Shown piece by piece: positions 1 through 7,612 of a DNA stretch of 64,000 nt; position 1 is the stretch's first letter; the number at the start of each line of letters is the position of its first letter. Source of the stretch: Pseudoxanthomonas yeongjuensis (lineage in GTDB: Bacteria > Pseudomonadota > Gammaproteobacteria > Xanthomonadales > Xanthomonadaceae); the NCBI RefSeq assembly GCF_010093345.1, contig NZ_PDWT01000001.1, positions 1-64,000 on the forward strand. Direction: 5' to 3'. The notes beneath the pieces are model-generated. The model ran no database searches and was not told the DNA's origin. It saw only the letters and a program-made list of their open reading frames with translations. Position numbers and translations under genes: made by a program.

Positions 1-15
1 GTCGGCGCCGGGCGC

Positions 16-2277
16 GTGCCCACCCCCGCGCCCGGCGCCGACCGCGAAGCCCTGACCAGCGCGATCCGCGAACTGGTGCGCATGGACCGGCGCGAACTGC
101 TGGTGCAACCCGACGAACGCGGCGGCGCGGTCCGCGACACCACCCCCTTCACCCTGACCGCCGCCGCGCGCAAGACCGTCTCGCGCGAGACCCAGGCCGT
201 GCTGAAGAACCAGGGCGTGGACCTGGCCGCCACCCCCATCGACACCGCCGTGCAGCGGCTGTTCGCCGACAAATGGCTGGTGCCGGCGAAGATCCCGCAC
301 TGGCCGCGGCCGGTGGTGACCGCCCAGTCCGGCATCACCCTGCCGCCGGCGCCCGGCGCCGCGCTGGTGCAGCCGGCCGGCGTCGCCGACCTGCTGGTGG
401 TCAAGCAGCAGATCAAGCGCTACGAAGGCGCGGAAATCGCCCACATCGAAAACGTGCTGATCGGCGAAAAGAAATCGCGCGCCCACCGGCAGCTGGAACG
501 CAGCGAGGAAACCACCGTCAACGAAACCGAGAACACCCGCAGCAGCGAGACCGAACTGCAGAGTACCGACCGCTTCGAACTCAACCGCGAATCGTCCAGG
601 ACCATCCAGAACGACCACAAGCAGGGCTTCGGCCTGAGCCTGTCCGGCAAGTACGGGCCGACCGTGGAATTCAGCAACAGCTTCCTGGTCGAGGATTCCT
701 CTTCCACCGAAGACGTTTCCAAAAACTCGTCGAAGTACGCCAAGGACGTGGTCAGCCGCTCGCTGGAACGGCTGACCGAACGCGTGCGCGAAGTGCGCAC
801 CCGCACGCTGATCCGCGAGACCGAGGAAACCAACCTGCACGAACTGGACAACGGCCCGCCCCACGGCACCGGCAAGCACATCAACGGCGTCTACCAGTTC
901 CTGGACAAGGTCTACGAAACCCAGGTGTTCAACTACGGCATCCGCCAGATGTTCGACTTCATGATCCCGGAGCCGGCCTCGTTCTTCTGGTACGTGGAGA
1001 AACACCCGACCCTGGACGTGGACCTGCCGCCGCCGCCGCAGAAACTCGATCTGGTCTGCCCCAACGCCTCCTACCTCAGCGAGGACCTGGCCTTTGCCCT
1101 GGCCGCCGAGTACGGCGCCGACATCGACGGCATGCCCGCGCCGTACCTGCTGATCAACTCGGGCGCCAAGCATGGCGAGGACAACGCCAGCGAAAGCGGC
1201 CAGCCGCGCGGCGTGCAGCGCCTGGAGCTGACCGTGCCCGCCGGCTACCGCCCGTTGCGCGCGCGCGTGCGTGGCGTGGCGCTGACCGACCAGAACCCGG
1301 TCATCGCGGTCACCATCGGCAGCGAGCGCGCCCTGTGGCAGCCGCCGGCCGCGGGCCGGGTGGCGGTGAGCGGCGGCTACACCCTGGCCCACCAGCCGTC
1401 GCTGTACCTGTACCTGGACGCGGAGCCGTATGCCTTGAGCGCCGAATCCAAGCTGGGCGTGTCGATCGTCGCCTACGAGACCGCGACCTGGTCGCTGGAC
1501 ATCGTGGTGGTCGCCCAGCGCACCGACGAGGAGGAAGACCGCTGGCGCCTGGCCAGCTACAAGAAGATCCGCGGTGCCTACGAGGACCGCGTGCGCGAAC
1601 ACGAACAGAAGGTGGAACAGTTGCGCGCCGAGGCCGAGGCCCGGGCCGAGCGCGAAAACCGGATGCCGTTCGGCGCGCCGCCGGCGACCAACCGGCAGAT
1701 GGTGGTCACCGAGTTGCGCAAGCACTGCTTGTCGATGATCACCCAGCAGCGCTACGACGCCTTCGACGCGACCAAGGACGCCAGCCCGCCGTATTTCGAT
1801 TTCGCCGAAGCCGCGGCCGAGGGCGCCTACATCCGCTTCTTCGAACAGGCCTTCGAGTGGGACCAGATGCAGTACGTGTTCTACCCGTATTTCTGGTCGC
1901 GCAAGGCGACCTGGGTGGAGCGCTTCAGCAAGCAGGAAATCGACCCGGTGTTCCTGGAATTCCTGCGCGCCGGTTCGGCCCGCGTGGTGGTGCCGGTGCG
2001 CCCGGGCTTCGAGGCCGCGGTCAGCCATTTTCAGGAGACCGGCAAGTTGTGGGGCGGCGAAGGCGAGCCGCCGCGGATCAACAGCCCGCTGTACGTGTCG
2101 ATCATCGACGAGATCCGCGAGCGCACCGGCGCGCCGCGCGGCGAAATCCCGGTCGGCGAACCCTGGGACAACCGCGTGCCGACCGCGCTGGTGCTGGTGC
2201 GGCCCGAATCGGACCTGCCGAAGTGGAAGCGCACCGCGCCCAAGGTATGGGAGTGGCTGCCGGACGAGGGGAACTGA
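16..2277 (+). CDS. large protein of unknown function, possibly 5'-truncated
   Basis: I do not recognise this protein. The frame is open to the window edge, so the GTG used as start may be internal and the gene may begin upstream. As read it has 753 residues. Residues about 135-290 are rich in Glu, Ser, Thr and Arg, with heptad-like charged helices suggesting a long coiled coil. A mixed aromatic region follows (MFDFMIPEPASFFWYVEKHP), and a second charged helix lies near residues 510-550. No signal peptide or transmembrane segment is seen. Its stop is 3 bases before the next start, so it forms an operon with the caspase-like gene. The domain mix would fit a scaffold or structural partner, but this is inference only. 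Confidence 0.75.
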   Translation: MPTPAPGADREALTSAIRELVRMDRRELLVQPDERGGAVRDTTPFTLTAAARKTVSRETQAVLKNQGVDLAATPIDTAVQRLFADKWLVPAKIPHWPRPVVTAQSGITLPPAPGAALVQPAGVADLLVVKQQIKRYEGAEIAHIENVLIGEKKSRAHRQLERSEETTVNETENTRSSETELQSTDRFELNRESSRTIQNDHKQGFGLSLSGKYGPTVEFSNSFLVEDSSSTEDVSKNSSKYAKDVVSRSLERLTERVREVRTRTLIRETEETNLHELDNGPPHGTGKHINGVYQFLDKVYETQVFNYGIRQMFDFMIPEPASFFWYVEKHPTLDVDLPPPPQKLDLVCPNASYLSEDLAFALAAEYGADIDGMPAPYLLINSGAKHGEDNASESGQPRGVQRLELTVPAGYRPLRARVRGVALTDQNPVIAVTIGSERALWQPPAAGRVAVSGGYTLAHQPSLYLYLDAEPYALSAESKLGVSIVAYETATWSLDIVVVAQRTDEEEDRWRLASYKKIRGAYEDRVREHEQKVEQLRAEAEARAERENRMPFGAPPATNRQMVVTELRKHCLSMITQQRYDAFDATKDASPPYFDFAEAAAEGAYIRFFEQAFEWDQMQYVFYPYFWSRKATWVERFSKQEIDPVFLEFLRAGSARVVVPVRPGFEAAVSHFQETGKLWGGEGEPPRINSPLYVSIIDEIRERTGAPRGEIPVGEPWDNRVPTALVLVRPESDLPKWKRTAPKVWEWLPDEGN

Positions 2278-2280
2278 GCC

Positions 2281-3342
2281 GTGGCGGCGGCCCGGACCGT
2301 GGTCTTCGTGCAGGGCGGGAAGAAGAACGAGGTCGCCTATCCGTGGATGTTCTTCCACCTGGATCCGCTGAACGACGGCAAGCCCGAAACCGTGGACCTG
2401 GTGTTCTTCGATTTCCCCGACGGCACGGTCAAGACCTGGAAGAACCTGCTGCTGAAACGCGGCAGCGCGCCGACCGCGGCGCCCGACACCGAGGTCGAGT
2501 TGCTGCCGCGCGTGAACATGCGCAATGCCGACGGCACCCTGGGCCCGGAGCGGCCGCCGATCACCCTGATGTACGACTGGGTGAAAAAACAGCCGAAGCA
2601 GTCGATCCGCAGCCTGCAGGTGTTCAGTCACGGCTGGATGGGCGGTCCGATCGTCTGGAACAGTGCCGAATACGATCCGGCCGGCAACAAGCTGGAGCCG
2701 CTGGACCAGCAGGACCGCGACCCGAACGACACCGATTTCCGGATCCGCGATTTCTTCGGTTCCAATCCGCTGGCCGGGGCCGAGGGACGCAAGTTCGCCG
2801 ATGCCTTCGCCAGCGATGCGCTGATCAAACTCTGGGGTTGCGTGGCGCCCGACGGCATCCGCCAGCAGATGCAGAATTACCTGAAGGCGCCCAAGGGCAG
2901 CAAGGGCGATGCGGCGCGCAAGGCGCACCTGATCGACTATCTGGGTTCGATCGGCGACAGCTTCCCGATGATCATGGCCCAGCAGCTGGACCTTGCGGTC
3001 TGGGCCTCGCCGATCGGTTATGGCTCCGAACCCGGTGGCGAGGTGCCGACCAACCGCGGCAAGGTCAAGGTGAAATACACGGGCAAATTCCCGCCCGACC
3101 TGAAGAAGGACCGCTGGTGGCGGGTCAGCTGGTTCTTCCGCAACCAGGACGGCGGTGCGAAGTTCTACACCGATGTGCTGAAGGCGCGGATCGACGCGGT
3201 GGATTTCGTCGAACACAAGAAGTCCTGGTTCGACGACGCCAAGCGCGTGGCCACCGCCAGCGTGGAGAAAGGCCCGTTCGATTCGCCGATGGACCTGCAG
3301 CGCCGGTTGACCGATCGCATCGAAGCGCTGCGCGTGGGTTGA
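2281..3342 (+). CDS. putative caspase-like (clan CD) cysteine peptidase domain protein
   Basis: The 353-residue protein starts with GTG 3 bases after the upstream stop. I do not recognise the family by name. Two hydrophobic strands end in typical clan CD positions: SLQVFSHGWMGG gives His117-Gly, and ALIKLWGC gives Cys187. A strand followed by His-Gly, then a second strand followed by Cys, is the arrangement in caspases, gingipains, CHAT and DUF4347 proteins. An alpha/beta-hydrolase is less likely because no G-x-S-x-G elbow is visible. The rest of the C-terminal half is Trp- and Lys-rich (RWWRVSWFFRNQDGG). There is no signal peptide, so it is probably cytoplasmic. The peptidase assignment is pattern-based and unproven. 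Confidence 0.55.
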   Translation: MAAARTVVFVQGGKKNEVAYPWMFFHLDPLNDGKPETVDLVFFDFPDGTVKTWKNLLLKRGSAPTAAPDTEVELLPRVNMRNADGTLGPERPPITLMYDWVKKQPKQSIRSLQVFSHGWMGGPIVWNSAEYDPAGNKLEPLDQQDRDPNDTDFRIRDFFGSNPLAGAEGRKFADAFASDALIKLWGCVAPDGIRQQMQNYLKAPKGSKGDAARKAHLIDYLGSIGDSFPMIMAQQLDLAVWASPIGYGSEPGGEVPTNRGKVKVKYTGKFPPDLKKDRWWRVSWFFRNQDGGAKFYTDVLKARIDAVDFVEHKKSWFDDAKRVATASVEKGPFDSPMDLQRRLTDRIEALRVG

Positions 3343-3346
3343 GGGG

Positions 3347-3363
3347 GCGGGGCGTCGCCCCGC
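3347..3363. terminator. GC-rich hairpin between convergent genes
   Basis: A 6-bp stem (GCGGGG/CCCCGC) with a 5-base loop lies just after the stop of the caspase-like gene and before the end of the leftward small gene. There is no T tract, so intrinsic termination is uncertain. Confidence 0.4.
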
Positions 3364-3381
3364 GCGACTGCCTGCGGCTGC

Positions 3382-3591
3382 CTACTCGCCCTGGGCCATC
3401 GCGGTGAGCTTGGCCACCATGCATTCCAGCTCCGCCAGCAGGTGGCACTGGTGTTCGTCCGCACACGACTCGATCACCCCGCGTAGGCGGCCGGCCAGCG
3501 TCAGCGAAACCGGCACATCTTCGGCCTTCAACGGCGACATCAGCCCGGACAGGTTGCGCAACTGCAGCTCCGCCTCGTATTTGCTGTCCAT
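3382..3591 (-). CDS. small hypothetical protein (69 aa)
   Basis: A 69-residue protein beginning MDSKYEAELQ is chosen as the likely product; an in-frame ATG at 3642 would add 17 residues of low-complexity sequence. The protein is acidic and mostly helical, with two Cys and two His residues near the middle (CADEHQCH), possibly a metal site. It lies convergent to the caspase-like gene and downstream of the CDF transporter. No function can be assigned. Confidence 0.55.
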   Translation of the reverse strand: MDSKYEAELQLRNLSGLMSPLKAEDVPVSLTLAGRLRGVIESCADEHQCHLLAELECMVAKLTAMAQGE

Positions 3592-3708
3592 CTGCTTGTT
3601 CCCCGAATGGCTGGGTGGGCGGAATTCCGACGCCAGCCGCATCGCGGGGCGGCAGCCTAGGCTTCCGGGGTCCGCGAGTGTTGGAAATCGTGCGGTCCGT
3701 AGCGATCC

Positions 3709-4674
3709 TCAAGGCGCGGGAATATCCGCATCCCCCAGCCCCGCGATGCGCTTTTCCCAAGTCGCCTGCGTCTGCGGTTTGACGAACAGCACTTGCACCG
3801 ACGGGTGCGCCGCCTTGATCGCGGTTTCGATGCGGTTGACGCAGGCCTCGATCTGCGTGGTGTCCAGGGGGTCCTCGAACTCCGCACTGAGCGCGGCCAC
3901 CACCTGCCGCGGGCCCATCTGCACGGTCAGCACGCCATTGGCCGAACGCAGGCCGGGGTCGGCGCCGGCGATGCGCAGGATGCCCGCGTGCACGCCCGGA
4001 TCGGCGGCTTCGCCCAGCAACAGCGCCTTGGTTTCGCGCGCCAGCAGCAACGCGGTCACCGTGAGCACGCCGCCGATCGCGATCGAAGCGATGCCGTCGT
4101 ACATCGGCTGCTGCAGCAGATGACTGGCGGTCACACCGGCGAAGGCGACCAGCAGCCCGACCAGCGCCGCGCTGTCTTCGAACAGCACGGTGAACGTGGT
4201 TGGATCCTTGCTGCGGCGGAACGCCTCGAACCAGCCCAGCGCGCCCTTCTCGCGGCGGAAGGCGCGCAAGGCGACGACCCACGAGGTGCCCTCGAACAGG
4301 AACGCCGCGCCCAGCACCAGGTAATTCACCCCCGGCCGGGCGATGGGCTCCGGATGCAACAGGTGGTGGATGCCTTCGTAGACCGAGACCCCGGCGCCGA
4401 CCGCAAACACCAGCAAGGCCACCATGAACGACCAGAAATACAGCTCGCGTCCGTAACCGAACGGATGGCTTGCGCTGGGCGGGCGCGCCGCACGGGCGCT
4501 GCCGTACAACAGCAGCACCTCGTTGATCGAGTCCACCAGCGAATGCACGCCTTCGCTGAGCATCGCCGAGCTGCCGGTCACCGCCGCGGCCACGAACTTG
4601 GTCACGGCGATGGCGACGTTGCCCGCCAGCGCGACCAGGATCACCACCCGGGAAGAGGATTTCGTTTTCGCCAT
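3709..4674 (-). CDS. cation diffusion facilitator (CDF) family transporter
   Basis: The 321-residue inner-membrane protein has about six membrane spans. It matches the CDF family, which exports divalent metals such as zinc, iron or manganese by proton antiport. TM2 carries the family motif SEGVHSLVDS with His44 and Asp48, followed by the loop SHPFGYGRELYFWSF. In TM5 the usual HxxxD is replaced by FEDSAALVG, as I recall for the ZnT9-like branch, so metal specificity cannot be predicted. The C-terminal domain has the alpha-beta fold typical of CDF proteins. The start MAKTKSSSRV is preferred over an ATG at 4773 because the extra residues are not family-like. Confidence 0.88.
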   Translation of the reverse strand: MAKTKSSSRVVILVALAGNVAIAVTKFVAAAVTGSSAMLSEGVHSLVDSINEVLLLYGSARAARPPSASHPFGYGRELYFWSFMVALLVFAVGAGVSVYEGIHHLLHPEPIARPGVNYLVLGAAFLFEGTSWVVALRAFRREKGALGWFEAFRRSKDPTTFTVLFEDSAALVGLLVAFAGVTASHLLQQPMYDGIASIAIGGVLTVTALLLARETKALLLGEAADPGVHAGILRIAGADPGLRSANGVLTVQMGPRQVVAALSAEFEDPLDTTQIEACVNRIETAIKAAHPSVQVLFVKPQTQATWEKRIAGLGDADIPAP

Positions 4675-4941
4675 GCGAGGGCGCGGCCGGAGAGGAGGAC
4701 AAGCCAGCCTAGCGAACGGCGGGGATGCGTTACGTGCACGCACGGGCTCCGATCCGGCCCACGTGTGATGCAAGGCCAGGCAGCCTAGGGTGGGCTCGCC
4801 GCATGCGGCAAAGGGCGGTTCCGTCCGGCGGGCCGGGCCCGCCCTATACGGGCGACGGATTTCCTGGGCTCATGAGACCCCGGCGGGACGGGCCTTTCGC
4901 CAGGCCCGGCTGAAAGGTTCTCGCCTCCTGCGACCGGAGGG
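4675..4941. other. intergenic region between divergent CDF transporter and lexA2
   Basis: About 270 bases separate the divergent genes. I see no convincing reading frame. The LexA operator lies at its right end. A fragment TAGGGTGGGC at about 4790 resembles one end of the REP-like repeat at 11970, but no second arm is present. Confidence 0.4.
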
Positions 4942-4955
4942 TGTACAAATGTACA
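4942..4955 (+). promoter_or_regulatory. LexA2-type operator
   Basis: TGTACAAATGTACA contains GTAC-N4-GTAC, the site described for LexA2 of Pseudomonas putida and related mutagenesis cassettes. It ends 3 bases before the lexA2 ATG, so LexA2 bound here would block its own operon. The nearest Shine-Dalgarno-like GGAGG ends 18 bases before the ATG, too far to be typical, so the leader may be very short. Confidence 0.85.
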
Positions 4956-4958
4956 CCT

Positions 4959-5567
4959 ATGGACACCCTTCCTCCCAAACGCGCCGCCGTCCTCGCCTTC
5001 CTCCGTGACCGGGTCGAAGGGCAGGGCCAGGCGCCCAGCCTGGCCGAGATTGCCGAGGAATTCGGCTTCGCCTCGCGCAATGCCGCGCAGAAACATGTGC
5101 AGGCCCTGGTCGCCGACGGCCTGATCGAACTGGCCCCCGGGCAGAAACGCGGCATCCGCCTGGTCGGCGGGCGCGGGCCGGGGCAGATGATCTCCCTGCC
5201 GGTGCTGGGCCGGGTCGCTGCCGGCTCCCCGATCGGTGCCGACATCGGCCTGGACCAGCAACTGTGGCTGGACCGGACCCTGTTCTCGCTGGCCCCCGAC
5301 TACCTGCTGAAGGTGCAGGGCGACTCGATGATCGACGACGGCATCCTCGACGGCGACCTGGTCGGCGTGCATCGCACCTCGGATGCGCGCAACGGCCAGG
5401 TGGTGGTCGCGCGCGTGGATGGCGAGATCACCATCAAGCGCTACGAGCGTGGACGTCGGAACATCCGCCTGCTGCCGCGCAACCCTTCGCACGCGCCGAT
5501 CGTGGTCGAACCCGGCCAGGACTTCGCCATCGAAGGCGTCTACTGCGGACTGGTCAGGCAGGGCTGA
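4959..5567 (+). CDS. lexA2: LexA repressor, second copy type (LexA2)
   Basis: The 202-residue protein is a LexA/UmuD-type repressor. A winged helix covers residues 1-70 (PSLAEIAEEFGFASRNAAQKH is the recognition region). The self-cleavage site is Ala88-Gly89 in GRVAAGSP. The Ser-Lys dyad is Ser123 (GDSMIDDGI) and Lys160 (EITIKRY). RecA-DNA filaments trigger cleavage in this family, which relieves repression. The gene heads the imuA-imuB-dnaE2 operon and overlaps imuA by one base (TGATG). An in-frame GTG at 4941 lies inside the operator and was rejected as start. Its operator type and context identify it as the mutasome-linked paralogue rather than the global LexA. Confidence 0.93.
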   Translation: MDTLPPKRAAVLAFLRDRVEGQGQAPSLAEIAEEFGFASRNAAQKHVQALVADGLIELAPGQKRGIRLVGGRGPGQMISLPVLGRVAAGSPIGADIGLDQQLWLDRTLFSLAPDYLLKVQGDSMIDDGILDGDLVGVHRTSDARNGQVVVARVDGEITIKRYERGRRNIRLLPRNPSHAPIVVEPGQDFAIEGVYCGLVRQG

Positions 5568-6178
5568 TGGGCGCCGTCGTCGCCCTTGAAACCCTGTTCG
5601 CCGCGCAGACCCTATGGCATGCCGGACGCAGCGCCAGGATCCACGCCGACGGCGAACCGACCGGCCATGCCGCACTGGACGCGCTGCTTCCGCAAGGCGG
5701 CTGGCCGCGCCGCGCGCTGACCGAGCTGCTGTTGCCGGCCGATGGCGTCGGCGAACTCGAGCTGGTGTTCCCCACGCTCGCGCGCATGACCCAGGCCGGC
5801 CAGCCGGTCGTGGTGATCGCACCGCCTTACATTCCGTATGCGCCGGCTTGGCATGCCGCTGGCGTCGACCTGTCGCAACTGCAGATCGTCGACGCCTCGC
5901 CGCGTGATGCGTTGTGGGCGTTCGAACAATGCCTGCGCAGCGGCGCCTGCGCCGCGGTGCTGGGCTGGCCGTCGCAGGCCGATGCGCAATCGCTGCGCCG
6001 GCTGCAGGTCGCCGCCGACAGCGGCGATTGCCTGGGCTTCGCTTTCCGCGACCGCAGGCATGTCGCCAACGCGTCGCCGGCTGCGCTGCGTCTGGAGCGG
6101 GCAGATGGCGCCTGGCAGGTACGAAAATGCCGCGGCGGGCAACTGCCTTCGCGCACGTTCGCGCTGGCGACGCATTGA
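5567..6178 (+). CDS. imuA: ImuA, SulA/RecA-like mutasome subunit
   Basis: The 203-residue protein starts in the lexA2 stop (TGATG). It resembles the ImuA/SulA-like family, which belongs to the damage-inducible translesion synthesis complex with ImuB and DnaE2. The N-terminal half looks like a RecA core (HAALDALLPQGGWPRRALTELL) but without an intact Walker A motif. A Walker B-like strand (AAVLGWPSQAD) follows, and the end is typical (KCRGGQLPSRTFALATH). Translational coupling and position support its role. Confidence 0.9.
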   Translation: MGAVVALETLFAAQTLWHAGRSARIHADGEPTGHAALDALLPQGGWPRRALTELLLPADGVGELELVFPTLARMTQAGQPVVVIAPPYIPYAPAWHAAGVDLSQLQIVDASPRDALWAFEQCLRSGACAAVLGWPSQADAQSLRRLQVAADSGDCLGFAFRDRRHVANASPAALRLERADGAWQVRKCRGGQLPSRTFALATH

Positions 6179-6187
6179 GCCACGCGC

Positions 6188-7612
6188 ATGTTGTGGGCCT
6201 GCATACTGCTGCCGCAGCTGGCGCTGGATTCCGTCCTCCGGCGTTTGCCCGATCCCGATAAACCGCTCGCGCTGGTCAGCGGACCCGTGCATTTGCGTCA
6301 CCTGCACGCGGTCAACGCCAATGCAGCGAAAGCGGGGCTGAAACCCGGCATGCGCCTGTCCGCCGCGCATGCGCTGATGGCCGATGTGGCCACCGTCGTC
6401 CACGATGCGCAGGCCGAAGCGCGCTGGCATCGCTTCCTCGCCGCCTGGGCCTACCGACACAGCTCGCTGGTCAGCGCGCAATGGCCGGGTTGCCTGGTCC
6501 TGGAAGCGCGCGCCAGTTTCAAGTTGCTGGGGCCGTGGCCGCGTTTCGAAGCACGCCTGCGCGAAGAACTGACCGCGCTGGGATTCAGCCATCGCATCGC
6601 CCTGGCGCCGACGCCGCGCGCCGCGCGCGTGCTGGCCGGCTTGCGCGACGGACTGGCGCTGACCTCGGCACCGGCCCTGCACGAGCTGCTGGCGAAAGTG
6701 CCGGTGCGTCGCGCGGCGTTGCCCGACGGCGATGGCGAACGCCTGCATCGCATGGGCGTGCGCGACCTGCGTGCGCTGCGCGCCTTGCCGCGCGACAGCC
6801 TGCGCCGGCGCTTCGGGATCGGACTGCTCGAGCACCTGGACCGCCTGTATGGCGAAGCCGACGATCCGCTGGAGCACTACGCACCGCCGGATCATTTCGA
6901 CAGCCGCATCGAACTGGGCTATGAAGTCGAACACCATCCGCCGCTGCTGTTTCCCTTGCGCCGGCTGATCAACGACCTGTGCATGTACCTCTCGATCCGC
7001 GATGGCGGCGTGCAGCGTTTCGTCCTGCGTCTGGAACACGAGAACAGGGACTCGGCCTGCGCGCACACCGATGTCGAGGTGGGCCTGCTGTCCGCCGAGC
7101 GCGAACCGGCGATGCTGTTCGAACTGACCCGCAACCGTCTGGAACGCGTGGCCATTCCCAAACCGGTGGTGGGAATGCGATTGCTGGCGCGCGAACTGCC
7201 GCCGTTCGTGCCCGCTTCGCGCGATCTGTTCGATACCCGCGCGCAACGGGCATTGCCCTGGCCGCAATTGCGCGAGCGCCTGCGTGCGCGTCTCGGCGAC
7301 GAGGCGGTCTATCGCGTCGTGCCCGCAGGCGATCCGCGCCCGGAACGCGCGTGGCGCCGGGACGAGGGAAGGCCGGCGCTGACACCGCTATTGCCGTCCC
7401 GGCCACGCTGGCTGTTGCAGCGGCCCATCCCGCTGCGCGGCCACGGCCTGCGCATCGTCTCCGGCCCCGAACGCCTGGAAAGCGGCTGGTGGGACGGCGA
7501 GGATGCACGCCGCGATTACTACGTGCTGGAAACTTCGCAGGGCCAGCGCGCCTGGGCGTTCGCACGGGTGGGCGAGCAGGGCAGCTGGATGCTGCATGGC
7601 TGGTTCGCATGA
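6188..7612 (+). CDS. imuB: ImuB, Y-family polymerase-like mutasome hub
   Basis: The 474-residue protein is a Y-family DNA polymerase homologue ([19 protein letters not shown]). The usual catalytic DxD/DE acidic residues of Y-family enzymes are not evident, as is known for ImuB. ImuB is thought to act as a hub that ties DnaE2 and ImuA to the sliding clamp. The C-terminus has the family end ([19 protein letters not shown]), and RALPWPQL near residue 355 may be a clamp-binding stretch. It lies 9 bases after imuA and its stop overlaps the dnaE2 start (ATGA), indicating tight co-expression. Confidence 0.93.
   Translation: MLWACILLPQLALDSVLRRLPDPDKPLALVSGPVHLRHLHAVNANAAKAGLKPGMRLSAAHALMADVATVVHDAQAEARWHRFLAAWAYRHSSLVSAQWPGCLVLEARASFKLLGPWPRFEARLREELTALGFSHRIALAPTPRAARVLAGLRDGLALTSAPALHELLAKVPVRRAALPDGDGERLHRMGVRDLRALRALPRDSLRRRFGIGLLEHLDRLYGEADDPLEHYAPPDHFDSRIELGYEVEHHPPLLFPLRRLINDLCMYLSIRDGGVQRFVLRLEHENRDSACAHTDVEVGLLSAEREPAMLFELTRNRLERVAIPKPVVGMRLLARELPPFVPASRDLFDTRAQRALPWPQLRERLRARLGDEAVYRVVPAGDPRPERAWRRDEGRPALTPLLPSRPRWLLQRPIPLRGHGLRIVSGPERLESGWWDGEDARRDYYVLETSQGQRAWAFARVGEQGSWMLHGWFA

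Noticed and set aside
273..3407. A 1044-residue plus-strand frame across both left-edge genes
   Set aside because: Its composition is Arg/Gly/Ala/Pro with no domain, while the two shorter frames have balanced composition and proper gene junctions.
4941..4961. GTG at 4941 as the lexA2 start
   Set aside because: It lies directly on the operator with no spacing to a ribosome site, and the added residues do not match LexA N-termini.
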